In this document: in pieces, positions 50,365 through 59,283 of the stretch
Layout: every line of letters starts with the position of its first letter
How positions within the stretch are numbered: the first letter of the stretch is position 1
DNA from: JAOEGB01 sp041262585
GTDB taxonomy: Bacteria; Actinomycetota; Actinomycetes; Streptosporangiales; Streptosporangiaceae
DNA length: 64,000 nt
Direction of reading: 5' to 3'
Assembly: GCF_041262585.1 (NCBI RefSeq)
Contig: NZ_JBGCBZ010000005.1
Span: forward strand, 186,001-250,000
Made by a program: the position numbers and the translations under genes
The notes under the pieces: generated by a model
Database searches by the model: none
Seen by the model: only the letters and a program-made list of their open reading frames with translations
Told to the model about the DNA's origin: nothing

Positions 50365-51830
50365 ACGATCTGGTCGAGGTGCGCGCCGGGGTCTACCACG
50401 ACTCGGTGAGCCTGATGCGCGTGAGCCGGTCCCTCACCGGCCGGGCCGGGGTCACCGTCGCCATCGTCGCGATGGCCACCGAGCTCAACGTCGAACTGGC
50501 CCGCGACGTCGGCTTCGCCGTACCGGCGGCGACGGCGGGCGACCTGCTCGTCGCGATCAGAGCCTCGTCGGAGGAGGAGCTCGCGGCGGCGGCGGCCGAG
50601 CTGGAGCGGCAACTCGCGGCGAAGGCGTCCGGCGGCGGTGGCGCGGGAGCCGGCGCGGCGCTCCCCCGCACCACACGCTCGGCGGCCCGGTCGTGGGACG
50701 CGACGGTGGCGCTCGTGAGCGTTCCCGGTGAGCACGCCTTCGTCGAGGCGGCCGACGCCGTGGAGGCCGGGCTCTCCGTCATGATCTTCAGTGACAACGT
50801 GCCGGTCGAGCAGGAGATCCTGCTCAAGGAGCGCGCCCGGGAGAAGGGCGTGCTGGTGATGGGCCCGGACTGCGGGACCGCGGTGATCGGCGGCGCGGGC
50901 CTTGGCTTCGCGAACGTGCTGCGGCCCGGTCCCGTCGGGGTCGTGGCCGCCTCGGGCACCGGCGCGCAGCAGGTGACGAGCCTGCTCGACCTCGCCGGAG
51001 TCGGCGTCAGCCACGTGCTCGGTGTCGGCGGCAGGGACCTGTCCGCCGAGGTGGGCGGCCGATCGGCCGTTCAGGCGCTGCGGGCGCTCGACGCCGACCC
51101 GGCCACCGAGCTGATCGTGCTGATCTCCAAGCCGCCCGCCCCCGAAGTGGCCGCGGCCGTGCGGGAGCTCGGCCTGTCGAAGCCCCTCATCGCGGCGCTG
51201 CTCGGGCCGGGGCAGGACGACCTGACGACGGCGGCCGAGAAGGTGCTCGGCGCGCTCGGCAGGCAGATCCCCGGCTGGCCGTCATGGCCCGCCGAGCAGT
51301 CCGGCGGCAGGCGGCAACCGGGCACTGACCAACCGGGCACCGAGCGGTCCGGTGCCGAGCAGGCCGACGGCGCCGGGCAGGCGGGCGCGGCGCGGTCCGG
51401 GGGAGGCGTGCTTCACGGGCTGTACTCGGGGGGCACGCTCTGCACCGAGGCCGAGCTGATCGCCCTCGCCGGCGGCGACGTGTCCGGGGAGTTCACCGAC
51501 TTCGGCGACGACGAGTACACGCGGGGGCGGGCGCATCCGATGATCGACCCGGCGCTGCGCCTGGAGGCGCTCGCCGCCGTCGGCTCGGGCGTCGTCCTGC
51601 TCGACGTCGTGCTCGGCCACGGGGCCGATCCGGACCCGTCCGCCTGGCTGGCGCCCGCGGTGGGGGACGCCCGCGCGAGGGGCGTCGCCGTGGTGGTCGC
51701 GCTCGTGGGCACGGACGGCGACCCGCAGGGGCTGCGGGATCAGGCCGCCCGGCTGAACGCGACGGGAGCCGCGGTGTTCACGTCCAACGCGGCGGCCGCC
51801 CGCCACGCCCGCCTCCTCGCGGGCGCATGA
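50361..51830 (+). CDS. allF: FdrA/AllF-like protein
   Basis: 489 residues from GTG 50361. FdrA/succinyl-CoA-synthetase alpha-like fold: NDLVEVRAGVYHDSVSLMRVS, MGPDCGTAVIGGAGLGFANVLRPGPVGVVAASGTGAQQV with the nucleotide loop, and GVGGRDLSAEVGG. A low-complexity Gly/Gln/Pro linker (about residues 315-345) joins a second domain with GLYSGGTLCTEAE. Same-strand neighbours DUF2877 and DUF1116 complete the AllFGH set. The stop (TGA 51828-51830) is part of the first motif of repeat array 4. Confidence 0.88.
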   Translation: MNDLVEVRAGVYHDSVSLMRVSRSLTGRAGVTVAIVAMATELNVELARDVGFAVPAATAGDLLVAIRASSEEELAAAAAELERQLAAKASGGGGAGAGAALPRTTRSAARSWDATVALVSVPGEHAFVEAADAVEAGLSVMIFSDNVPVEQEILLKERAREKGVLVMGPDCGTAVIGGAGLGFANVLRPGPVGVVAASGTGAQQVTSLLDLAGVGVSHVLGVGGRDLSAEVGGRSAVQALRALDADPATELIVLISKPPAPEVAAAVRELGLSKPLIAALLGPGQDDLTTAAEKVLGALGRQIPGWPSWPAEQSGGRRQPGTDQPGTERSGAEQADGAGQAGAARSGGGVLHGLYSGGTLCTEAELIALAGGDVSGEFTDFGDDEYTRGRAHPMIDPALRLEALAAVGSGVVLLDVVLGHGADPDPSAWLAPAVGDARARGVAVVVALVGTDGDPQGLRDQAARLNATGAAVFTSNAAAARHARLLAGA

Positions 51831-51940
51831 TCACGAGACGCGTTCGCCCAGGTCGCGCCGGAGCGCGGGGAATGTGCGCATGATCACGAACCGTGTCTGC
51901 CGTGGTCATGCCGGAGAGCGGGGAACATGTGCATGATCAC
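51825..51940. repeat. TGATCA-motif repeat array, copy 4 (three motifs)
   Basis: TGATCA cores at 51828, 51881 and 51934 with GCATGATCAC context, spacing 53 and 53 bp. The inter-motif sequence (GCGCCGGAGCGCGGGGAATG and related) resembles the GCGGGAACACG part of the 53-bp units of copies 1 and 3. It fills the 131-bp spacer between allF and allG and its first motif includes the allF stop codon. Confidence 0.85.
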
Positions 51941-51961
51941 AAACCTAAGGGGGGGTGCTCG

Positions 51962-53356
51962 ATGACGCTGTCGATGCTGAACGGCGAGCCGCGTGTGATC
52001 ACGGTGGGGGCGTCGGTCCTCAGCGAGGCGCTGGACGCGCAGGCCGTGCCGCAGGCCCGCGTCGATTGGCGGCCGCCGCTTCCCGGCACCGCCCCCGCGC
52101 TGGCCAAGGTGCTCGCCAGGCTGCTCGCGGACCCGCGCCGGGAGCGCGCCAACGAGGTCGCCGTGGGCCGGCTGCTGTCCGCCCGCCCCCATCTTGTCGG
52201 CGTACGGCCGGCCCGTGATGTCCTGGGGCTGGAGCCCGGCACGTTCTTCCACGCCGGGCCGCCCATCACCTGGGAACGGGCCTCCGGCCCGATGCGGGGG
52301 GCGCTCATCGGCGCGATGCTGTTCGAGGGCCTGGCCGCGTCCCCGGAGGAGGCCGAGCGCAGGCTCTCATCCGGCGGAATCACGCTCGACCCCTGCCACC
52401 ACCACCGCACGGTCGGTCCGATGGCCGGGGTGGTCAGCCCGTCGATGTGGATGCTGGAGGTCGTCGACGCCGAGCACGGCGGCACGGCCTACTGCTCGCT
52501 CAACGAGGGCCTCGGCAAGGTCCTGCGCTACGGCGCGTACGGACCCGAGGTGATCGACCGGCTCCGCTGGATGGGCGAGGTGCTGGGGCCGGTGCTCCAG
52601 GCGGCGCTGGAGCGGAGCGGACCGCTGGACCTCCGGTCGCTCATCGCCCAGGCGCTGCAGATGGGCGACGAGCTCCACAACCGGAACCGGGCGGCCACCT
52701 CGCTGCTGGTCCGCGAGATCGCCCCGGCCATCGTGGACGCCGCGCCGGAGCGCGCGGCCGAGGTGCTGCGTTTCGTCAATGGAAATGATCATTTCTTCCT
52801 GAACGCGGGAATGGCGGCCGCGAAAGTCAGCGCGGACGCCGCGCGGAACGTTCCCGGGTCGAGTCTCGTCGTTGCGATGGCCCGCAACGGCACCGATTTC
52901 GGAATCCAGGTATCCGGGCTCGGGAATAGGTGGTTCACGGGGCCGGCCGGGGTGCCGGACGGGCTCTACCTCGGCGCGTACGGGCCTGACGACGCCAATC
53001 CCGACATCGGCGACTCGACCATCACCGAGACGTCCGGCCTGGGCGGCTTCGCGATGGCGGCGGCCCCCGCGATCGTGCGGTTCGTCGGCGGCGACGTGTC
53101 CGACGCGGTCGCCGCCACCACGTCGATGTACGAGATCACCCTGGCCGAGCACCCGGCGTACCAGATCCCCGGGCTCGGCTTCCGCGGCACGCCGGTGGGA
53201 ATCGACGTCACGCTGGTCGCGCGGACCGGCGTGCTGCCGGTAGTGAACACCGGCATCGCCGGCCGCGTGGCCGGAACCGGGCAGGTCGGGGCCGGGTTGG
53301 TGAGCCCGCCGGCCGAGGCGTTCACCGCCGCCCTGGAGGCATTGGCCGACGCTTGA
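51962..53356 (+). CDS. allG: DUF1116 protein, AllG-like carbamoyltransferase subunit
   Basis: 464 residues from ATG 51962, preceded by GGGGGGTG. DUF1116 marks include ARDVLGLEPGTFFHAGPPITWERASGPMRGALIGAMLFEGLA, HHHRTVGPMAGVVSPSMWM, FVNGNDHFFLNAGMAAAKV and GFAMAAAPAIVRFVGG. The protein lacks any nucleotide-binding loop; it completes the oxamate-carbamoyltransferase-type trio. Reaction by analogy: oxalurate or similar ureide plus phosphate giving oxamate and carbamoyl phosphate, then to carbamate kinase. Substrate here is not proven. Confidence 0.88.
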   Translation: MTLSMLNGEPRVITVGASVLSEALDAQAVPQARVDWRPPLPGTAPALAKVLARLLADPRRERANEVAVGRLLSARPHLVGVRPARDVLGLEPGTFFHAGPPITWERASGPMRGALIGAMLFEGLAASPEEAERRLSSGGITLDPCHHHRTVGPMAGVVSPSMWMLEVVDAEHGGTAYCSLNEGLGKVLRYGAYGPEVIDRLRWMGEVLGPVLQAALERSGPLDLRSLIAQALQMGDELHNRNRAATSLLVREIAPAIVDAAPERAAEVLRFVNGNDHFFLNAGMAAAKVSADAARNVPGSSLVVAMARNGTDFGIQVSGLGNRWFTGPAGVPDGLYLGAYGPDDANPDIGDSTITETSGLGGFAMAAAPAIVRFVGGDVSDAVAATTSMYEITLAEHPAYQIPGLGFRGTPVGIDVTLVARTGVLPVVNTGIAGRVAGTGQVGAGLVSPPAEAFTAALEALADA

Positions 53357-53471
53357 ATTCCCTTTGAACCGCTTTTGACCCTAATATCGGTGGCCAGCCT
53401 CACATATCAGTGGAATTGGCAGGATCCAGTCGGGGGATCGTGCGAATCTAGCGTGAATTGGGGACCTTCCT

Positions 53472-55631
53472 ATGACGACCGATCGCCTGCTCGGTATGGT
53501 CCCCCCTATGCCAGAGGGTCAGAGGCCCCCGGGAAGCGTCCCGCCGGGGGGAACGCCCGAAGGGCAGGGACGTCTCGTGGGCCGGCGCTACCGCCTGCTC
53601 TCGCCGGTCGGCCGAGGCGGCATGGGCATGGTCTGGCACGCCCACGACGTGCTGCTCGACCGCGACGTGGCGGTCAAGGAGCTGCTCCTTCCGTTCGGCC
53701 TCGACCACGCGGGCACCCAGGTCGCCCACCGCCGCATGCTCCGCGAGGCGCGCTCGGCCGCCAGGCTCTCCCACCCGGGCATCGTGACCGTCCACGACGT
53801 CGTCGAGGAGGACGGTCGCCCGTGGATCGTCATGGAACTGGTCCGCGCCTGGTCCCTTGAGCAGGCCGTACGGCAGAGCGGGCCGCTCCCCGTGGTCCAG
53901 GCCGCCGAAATCGGCATCCGGGTGCTGGACGCGCTCCGCCACGCGCACGCCGCCGGCATCCTCCACCGGGACGTGAAGCCGGGCAACGTGCTGCTCACCG
54001 CGGACCGCGTGGTGCTGACCGACTTCGGCATCGCCGCGATCGAGGGCGACGTCAACATCACCCAGACGGGCCTGCTCATGGGCTCCCCGGCGTACATCCC
54101 GCCGGAGCGCCTCCAGGGCCGCCCGATCACACACGCCGCCGACCTGTGGTCGTTCGGGGCCACGCTGTACGCCGCCGTCGAGGGCCGGCCGCCGTACGAG
54201 GGGCCGGACGCGGTGGCCGTCCTCGGCGCGGTGCTGACGCAGGAGCCGAACCGGCCGCAGCGGGCCGGCGCCCTCCTCCCGGTGATCGAGGGCCTGCTCC
54301 GCAAGAACCCCGCCGACCGGATCCCGGCCGCCCAGGTGGCCGACATGCTGGAGCGGGTGCTGCACAGCAACGGCACGGGCCTGCCCGGCCGTGGCCCCGC
54401 TCAGGCGTCGATGCCGACTCCGCAGGACTCCACGCCCGTGCGGCTGCTGCCGCCCTTCGACCTGCCGTCCGGGCCGCTGCCGTCGCGCATCATCGAGACG
54501 CCGTCGGGCCCCGTCCGCGTGCCGTACACGCCGGAGCAGCTGTCGGACCCCTTCCGCGGCCACTCGCTGAACGCGTCCGGGCCGCACGGGAACCTGACCG
54601 AGCCGCACGTGCCGGGGCCCCACCTGACCGGGCCACAGGTGGCAGGCCTACCGGGGCCGCAGGCCGACAGGTCGGGGATGAACGTGTCGGGGCCGCACGC
54701 CCTCCCCGCGTTCGACCCGCTGACCTCCCACTCGGGCCCCTCGGGGTCCAGCTACGCGCCCGAGCGGTCACGGGAGGCGATCTGGCCCACGCCGTCGCCC
54801 AGCGACCTTCCCGGCGATCTCGCCAGGGACCTCCCCCGTGAGCCGGCCAGGGACGGCTCCGGCGGCCACGCGTCGAACGGCCCCACCCGGAGCCTCTCCT
54901 CCGCGGGTGCGGGGACGGGGCGCACAGGGGCAGGAAGCACGGAAACGGGAGGAACGCGCACAGGGGGCACGCGCACGGGCGGCCGCCGGCGCAAGGAGGA
55001 GGCCGCGCCGGTCGAGGAGCGCGGATCCCGCTCCGTGGTGCTCATGGCGGTGGCGGCGGTCGCGGTCATCGGCGTCGTCGTGACGGTCCTGCTCGTCGTG
55101 CTGCCCAGCGGGCCGGACGACGACCAGAGCACCGCCCGGCAGCCGGCGGTCTCGCTTCCCAGGACGCAGTCGCCGTTCCAGCAGCCGCAGACGGCGGTCG
55201 AGGTGCCCAAGGGCTTCAAGAGCGTCAGCCAGGGCGGAGTGTCGGTCGCCGTGCCCAAGGAGTGGACGGCGACGGCCCAGGGCGACGCCGTGACGTTGTC
55301 CGGGCCGAAGGACAGCGCGCAGAGCATCAAGGTCCAGAAGATCCCGGACGGCAGCCTGTCCGCGCTCCAGGCCGCCGAGCAGAACCTGAACATCAAGGAC
55401 TATCCCGACTACACCCAGGTCCAGCTCGGCGAGGCGAACTACCGCTGGCCCGCGGCCGACTGGGAGTACACCTACACGAACTCCAGCAAGGTGACCGTCC
55501 ACACGGTGACCCGCTACCTGGAGGCCAAGGGGCAGGCCTACGCCATCACGTTCAGCTCGCCCGACTACGACTGGAACGAGTCCGCCGCGCCCGTACGGCA
55601 GGCCCTCTGGAGCACCTTCACCCCCGCGTAG
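53472..55631 (+). CDS. Membrane Ser/Thr protein kinase
   Basis: 719 residues. N-terminal disordered Pro/Gly (1-35), then a PknB-like kinase: GRGGMGMVW (Gly loop), VAVKELLLP (Lys), HRDVKPGNVLL, DFGIA and GSPAYIPPERL, domain to about residue 290. A long Pro/Gly/Ser/Thr-rich linker follows, one span at about 521-545 (VVLMAVAAVAVIGVVVTVLL), and an extracellular part with KSVSQGGVSVAVPKEWTATAQGD that is not PASTA. Likely a receptor kinase. A second ATG eight codons later is possible. Confidence 0.9.
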   Translation: MTTDRLLGMVPPMPEGQRPPGSVPPGGTPEGQGRLVGRRYRLLSPVGRGGMGMVWHAHDVLLDRDVAVKELLLPFGLDHAGTQVAHRRMLREARSAARLSHPGIVTVHDVVEEDGRPWIVMELVRAWSLEQAVRQSGPLPVVQAAEIGIRVLDALRHAHAAGILHRDVKPGNVLLTADRVVLTDFGIAAIEGDVNITQTGLLMGSPAYIPPERLQGRPITHAADLWSFGATLYAAVEGRPPYEGPDAVAVLGAVLTQEPNRPQRAGALLPVIEGLLRKNPADRIPAAQVADMLERVLHSNGTGLPGRGPAQASMPTPQDSTPVRLLPPFDLPSGPLPSRIIETPSGPVRVPYTPEQLSDPFRGHSLNASGPHGNLTEPHVPGPHLTGPQVAGLPGPQADRSGMNVSGPHALPAFDPLTSHSGPSGSSYAPERSREAIWPTPSPSDLPGDLARDLPREPARDGSGGHASNGPTRSLSSAGAGTGRTGAGSTETGGTRTGGTRTGGRRRKEEAAPVEERGSRSVVLMAVAAVAVIGVVVTVLLVVLPSGPDDDQSTARQPAVSLPRTQSPFQQPQTAVEVPKGFKSVSQGGVSVAVPKEWTATAQGDAVTLSGPKDSAQSIKVQKIPDGSLSALQAAEQNLNIKDYPDYTQVQLGEANYRWPAADWEYTYTNSSKVTVHTVTRYLEAKGQAYAITFSSPDYDWNESAAPVRQALWSTFTPA

Positions 55632-55671
55632 AAGCCGAAGGCCTGGTCTCCGTCGCCATGCCCATCCCGTC

Positions 55672-55890
55672 GCCGTGATCATGCAGGGCTTCCCGGGAAA
55701 CTCCCGGACGTGCGGTTTCCCGAAACGCGATCATGCACGGATTCCTCCACACTCGGTCTGACCAGCACCTCCCCTCTTCGTGATCATGCAGCGTCCCTCC
55801 GACGGACGCGTCCTCACAGTGCATGATCACGCCCGGCAAAGCCGCAGGTAGCACGGTGCGAGCGGGAACACGTGCGTGATCACGCCGAGG
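55672..55890. repeat. TGATCA-motif repeat array, copy 3 (inverted, diverged)
   Basis: Cores TGATCA 55676, CGATCA 55728, TGATCA 55781, 55824 and 55877, giving spacings 52, 53, 43 and 53 bp, which is the exact order of copy 1 read backwards. Sequence similarity persists along the full length: GCAGGGCTTCCCGGGAA, ATGCACGGATTC, GACGGACGCG, GCAAAGCCGCAGGTAGCACG all have counterparts in copy 1. It fills the 277-bp gap between two convergent genes. No gene seen here. Confidence 0.88.
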
Positions 55891-55908
55891 GTTGGTCGGG
55901 GGCGGGCG

Positions 55909-57612
55909 TCATTTGGCGTCGGCGTAGCAGGTGACCGGGACGGCCTCCATCGGGAAGCGGACGCCGGTCTGGCCGAACAGGAGCCGGGTGGCCTCCTCCG
56001 CCGCCCGTCCGACCGCGGCCTGGACCTCGGGGGCGAGCTCAAGCGGGCAGTGCACCATGACCTCGTCGTGCTGGAAGAACACGAGCCGGGCCCGGCCGGG
56101 TAACAGGCCCCGCAGCACGGCCATGAGCGTCAGCGCCCACTCCGCGGCCGTCGCCTGGACGACGAAGTTGCGGGTGAACCGGCCCCGGTTGCGGGCCGCG
56201 CCGCCGCCCTCGGGGCCCGACACGAGCTCGCGCCACCGGGCCGACGGCGGCGGGCACGTCCGGCCGAGCCACGACCTGACCAGCCGCCCCTCCTCCCCCG
56301 CCCGCGCCGCGTCCTCCACGAAGGCGTACGCCTGGGGGAACCGCTGCCGCATGACGGCCAGCAGCTTGGGCGCGTCGCCGCTGGTCCCGCCGTACATCGC
56401 GGACAGCATGGCGATCTTCGCCGAGTCGCGGGACCCGCCGAACGACTGGGCCAGCGCGGCGTAGAGGTCGATCTCCCCGGCCGCCCTCGCGAGGCCGCCG
56501 TCCCCCGCCATCGCCGCCAGGACGCGGGGCTCCAGTTGGGCGGCGTCGGCCACGACCAGCGTCCAGCCGTCGTCGGCCACCACCGCCCGGCGCATGACCT
56601 TGGGGATCTGCAGCGCTCCTCCGCCGCTGGTGGCCCACCGGCCGCTGACGACGCCTCCCACGACGTACTCAGGCCGGAACCGGTCGCCCTTGACCCATTG
56701 GTCGGCCCAGACCCAGCCGTGGAAGCTGTAGAGGCGGGCCAGCTCCTTGTAGGCGAGCAGCGGGCCGACCGCGGGATGCTCGACCTGCTTCAGCACATGG
56801 GATCTGGTGGACGGGATCGAGATGCCGGCGCTCTTGAACGCCTTGACGATCTGCTGCGGGGAGTCGGGGTTCATCGGCTGGCCGAAGGCCGCGGCGACCT
56901 CGTCGGCCAGGGCCTGGAGCTTGACGGGCCGCATGCCGTGAGCCGGGCGCGGCCCGAGCATCTCGGTGAGCAGCGCGTCGTGGACGTCCTCGCGCCACGG
57001 CATGCCGTCGTGGGCCATCTCCGCCGCGATGAGCGCCCCCGCCGACTCGGCGGCCACGAGCAGCCGGAACCGCCCCGGATCGGCCGTCCGGGCGATCCGC
57101 CGCCGCTGGTCCTCGAACACCTCGGTGACGAGGTCGGCCTCGGCCACCTCGGGCCCGTCCGATCCCGCCCCGCCGGGCCGCGCCGCCGCCCCCACGCCGC
57201 CCGAAGGTCCTGCCCCCACGCCGCCCGAGGCGCCGCCCCACCAAGCCCCGGTGACCGGCTCGAAGAGCGTGGCCTGAGCCCCCTCAGGCGGCTCGTGGGC
57301 GTCCTCGGGCACGGGAAGGCCGTGGAGCCGGGCGTAGGCCGCCCGCGCCTGTCTCGGCTCGCCGTAGCGGCCCTCCGCGGCCAGCAGGAGCCCTTCGGTC
57401 AGCGCGAGGTCGTGGCAGCGCGAGAGCCGTACCCCTCGGTCGAGGAGCGGCGGGTAGGCGCGCCGCGCGTCCGCCCACACCCACCGGGGCGGCGCCTGGG
57501 CCGCCAGTGCCTCCAGGTCCCGTACGGCTGCCGCCAGGTCGGCGGCCCGTGCGGGGGCGCCGCCGACGGGACGGATCGTCCCGCCGCCGTCCGGGTCGGC
57601 CGCCACCACCAC
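55909..57612 (-). CDS. DNA polymerase I-like protein (exonuclease/polymerase)
   Basis: 567 residues with the start set at GTG 57612, where GGAGG lies 7 bp upstream; a TTG at 57657 is an alternative. The polymerase half has motif A ADAAQLEPRVLAAMAGD, motif B region RDSAKIAMLSAMYGG and motif C FFQHDEVMVHC. The first part (about 1-200) corresponds to the 3'-5' exonuclease fold but I see no clear DxE/DEDD acidic set, so it may be inactive. No 5' nuclease domain. A short actinobacterial family A polymerase likely used in repair. Confidence 0.85.
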   Translation of the reverse strand: MVVAADPDGGGTIRPVGGAPARAADLAAAVRDLEALAAQAPPRWVWADARRAYPPLLDRGVRLSRCHDLALTEGLLLAAEGRYGEPRQARAAYARLHGLPVPEDAHEPPEGAQATLFEPVTGAWWGGASGGVGAGPSGGVGAAARPGGAGSDGPEVAEADLVTEVFEDQRRRIARTADPGRFRLLVAAESAGALIAAEMAHDGMPWREDVHDALLTEMLGPRPAHGMRPVKLQALADEVAAAFGQPMNPDSPQQIVKAFKSAGISIPSTRSHVLKQVEHPAVGPLLAYKELARLYSFHGWVWADQWVKGDRFRPEYVVGGVVSGRWATSGGGALQIPKVMRRAVVADDGWTLVVADAAQLEPRVLAAMAGDGGLARAAGEIDLYAALAQSFGGSRDSAKIAMLSAMYGGTSGDAPKLLAVMRQRFPQAYAFVEDAARAGEEGRLVRSWLGRTCPPPSARWRELVSGPEGGGAARNRGRFTRNFVVQATAAEWALTLMAVLRGLLPGRARLVFFQHDEVMVHCPLELAPEVQAAVGRAAEEATRLLFGQTGVRFPMEAVPVTCYADAK

Positions 57613-57657
57613 GTGCACGCCTCCAGGGTGCCAGGCGAGACCGACAATTCCCGTCAA

Positions 57658-57702
57658 GAGGGCCCGGTCAGAGGGCCGGTCAGAGGGCCCGGTCAGAGGG
57701 GG
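57658..57702. repeat. Short tandem repeat of GGTCAGAGGG
   Basis: GGTCAGAGGG occurs at 57666, 57678 and 57691, separated by CC or CCC, giving a 12-13 bp tandem array just before and across the 3' end of the metallophosphoesterase gene. Low complexity and near the polymerase start; likely slippage-generated. No function implied. Confidence 0.7.
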
Positions 57703-59210
57703 ATCTCGACCTCGTCCTCCAGCGGGGGTTCGATCTCCTGCGGCAGGCAGCCGGTGGCGGCGAAGCAGCGGATCTTCAGCCGGTCCCCGGTGACCGACAC
57801 GTGCAGGAAGCTCTTGAAGAACGGCGGGGTGTCCCAGTCGGACAGCTCGGAGATGTACCGGTGGAAGACACGGCCGACCGGCAGGTGGAACGGCATCGGC
57901 CAGCCGCCGAGCAGGCGGGCGGCCCACCGCATCCGCGCGGTGATCGCCGCGCCGGGCGTGGGCCTCGGCGGTCTGTTGCCGATCTGCCGGGACATCAGCG
58001 CGAGCCCCTGCTCGGGGGTGATGTAGAGCCAGCGCATCCGCAGCCGCCTGCTGTACAGCAGGCTGTAGAACGACAGCGAGTCGCCGCGCAGCGGGTAGCA
58101 CTTGAACTCGTCCTCGTGCACGCCGCCCACGTCCACCCTGGGGATCGTGTGCGTGGCGTGCATGAACGCTCCGCCGCCGCCGGAGACGATGTACTGGATC
58201 GTCCGGCCGTCCACCCGCACGGGGAAGCGCTGGTAGTTGTGGACGTCGCCGCCGATGGCGGCCACGTAGTGGCTGGCCGGGTCGCGGACGATCTCATCCA
58301 CCGTGCCGCCGCCCTCGATCGCGCAGGGGTGGTAGTCGTTGCGGACGTAGATCGGCTTCCCGGTGATGAGGATCTTGGGCCGGGGGTCCGCCGAGACGCG
58401 GCGCAGCCACTCCCCCTGCTCGCGGTCGATGTCGCCCCTGATCCCGGTGTCGATGCCGACGAGCAGCAGCCTGCCGAGGTCGAGCACCCAGTACGGCGCG
58501 GGCTGCACGGCCCTCTGCTCGGGCGCGGGCCGCATCTTCTGGGCCTCCGCCAGTGCGGCCTCGTCGACGGGGTCCGGCTTCTTCCAGAGCAGGCCGCGCA
58601 GCCCGCCCGGCGAGAGCCGGAACCCCTGCCGCTCGACCTTGAGGGGCCGCGCGTCGCAGAAGACCCGCATGAAGCCGCCGAGCCCGTCGTACCAGTCGTG
58701 GTTTCCGGGAACGGCGTAGATCGGCGCCCGGTAGTCCTTGTAGGGCCGGAAGAACTTGTCGCAGTACTCGTTGCCCGACCCCGTCGGGTAGATCAGGTCA
58801 CTGGCGACGACCGCGAACGACGTGCCCGAGCCCAGCTTGAGCAGCCCGGGGATCACGGCGTACTGGGAGGCGTCGCCCTCCCCGGTGTCGCCGAGGACGA
58901 GGAACGAGTACTCCTCCCCCATCTCGCGCCTGATCCGGAAGTCGGGATCGACGCCCCGCTCGCGCTGCGCGGCCACCCACCTGCGGCGCACCTGCGCCGA
59001 GGGGTCGCCGAAGAGCCCGGAGAGGATCTCGTTGCGCGACCGCCAGAGCGTCTTCGGGTTGAGCCAGGTGAAGCTGTTCGTGTTCGGCCGCAGCGCGGCG
59101 AACGTGCCGATCTCCTGGCAGTTCCACCCGGCCCCCTCCTCGGAGACCCTGGACGACACCTGCTTCCCGCGCGCCGCCGCCGCGCCGACATCCACCACGC
59201 CATCCACCAT
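57693..59210 (-). CDS. Metallophosphoesterase (calcineurin-like)
   Basis: 505 residues. Metal-site motifs: LVLGDTGEGD (GDxG), VASDLIYPTG, VPGNHDWYDG (GNHD) and later YVAAIGGDVHNYQRF (GDxH). This is the calcineurin-like dinuclear phosphoesterase fold; the substrate could be a phosphodiester or nucleotide. N-terminal 30 residues are less conserved. No signal peptide. The C-terminal ~130 residues contain helical pairs of unknown role. Confidence 0.88.
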   Translation of the reverse strand: MVDGVVDVGAAAARGKQVSSRVSEEGAGWNCQEIGTFAALRPNTNSFTWLNPKTLWRSRNEILSGLFGDPSAQVRRRWVAAQRERGVDPDFRIRREMGEEYSFLVLGDTGEGDASQYAVIPGLLKLGSGTSFAVVASDLIYPTGSGNEYCDKFFRPYKDYRAPIYAVPGNHDWYDGLGGFMRVFCDARPLKVERQGFRLSPGGLRGLLWKKPDPVDEAALAEAQKMRPAPEQRAVQPAPYWVLDLGRLLLVGIDTGIRGDIDREQGEWLRRVSADPRPKILITGKPIYVRNDYHPCAIEGGGTVDEIVRDPASHYVAAIGGDVHNYQRFPVRVDGRTIQYIVSGGGGAFMHATHTIPRVDVGGVHEDEFKCYPLRGDSLSFYSLLYSRRLRMRWLYITPEQGLALMSRQIGNRPPRPTPGAAITARMRWAARLLGGWPMPFHLPVGRVFHRYISELSDWDTPPFFKSFLHVSVTGDRLKIRCFAATGCLPQEIEPPLEDEVEIPL

Positions 59211-59283
59211 GGAACAATCTTGACGGTTTTATGGGATCAGCACACGGTTGTCCGCGGGATCAGCCCCCTCTGTCTGTCAGGGT

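Noticed and set aside
52784..52799. Palindrome around GAAATGATCATTTC
   Set aside because: It lies inside allG in frame and lacks the GCAC flank and neighbours of the repeat family; treated as coding coincidence.
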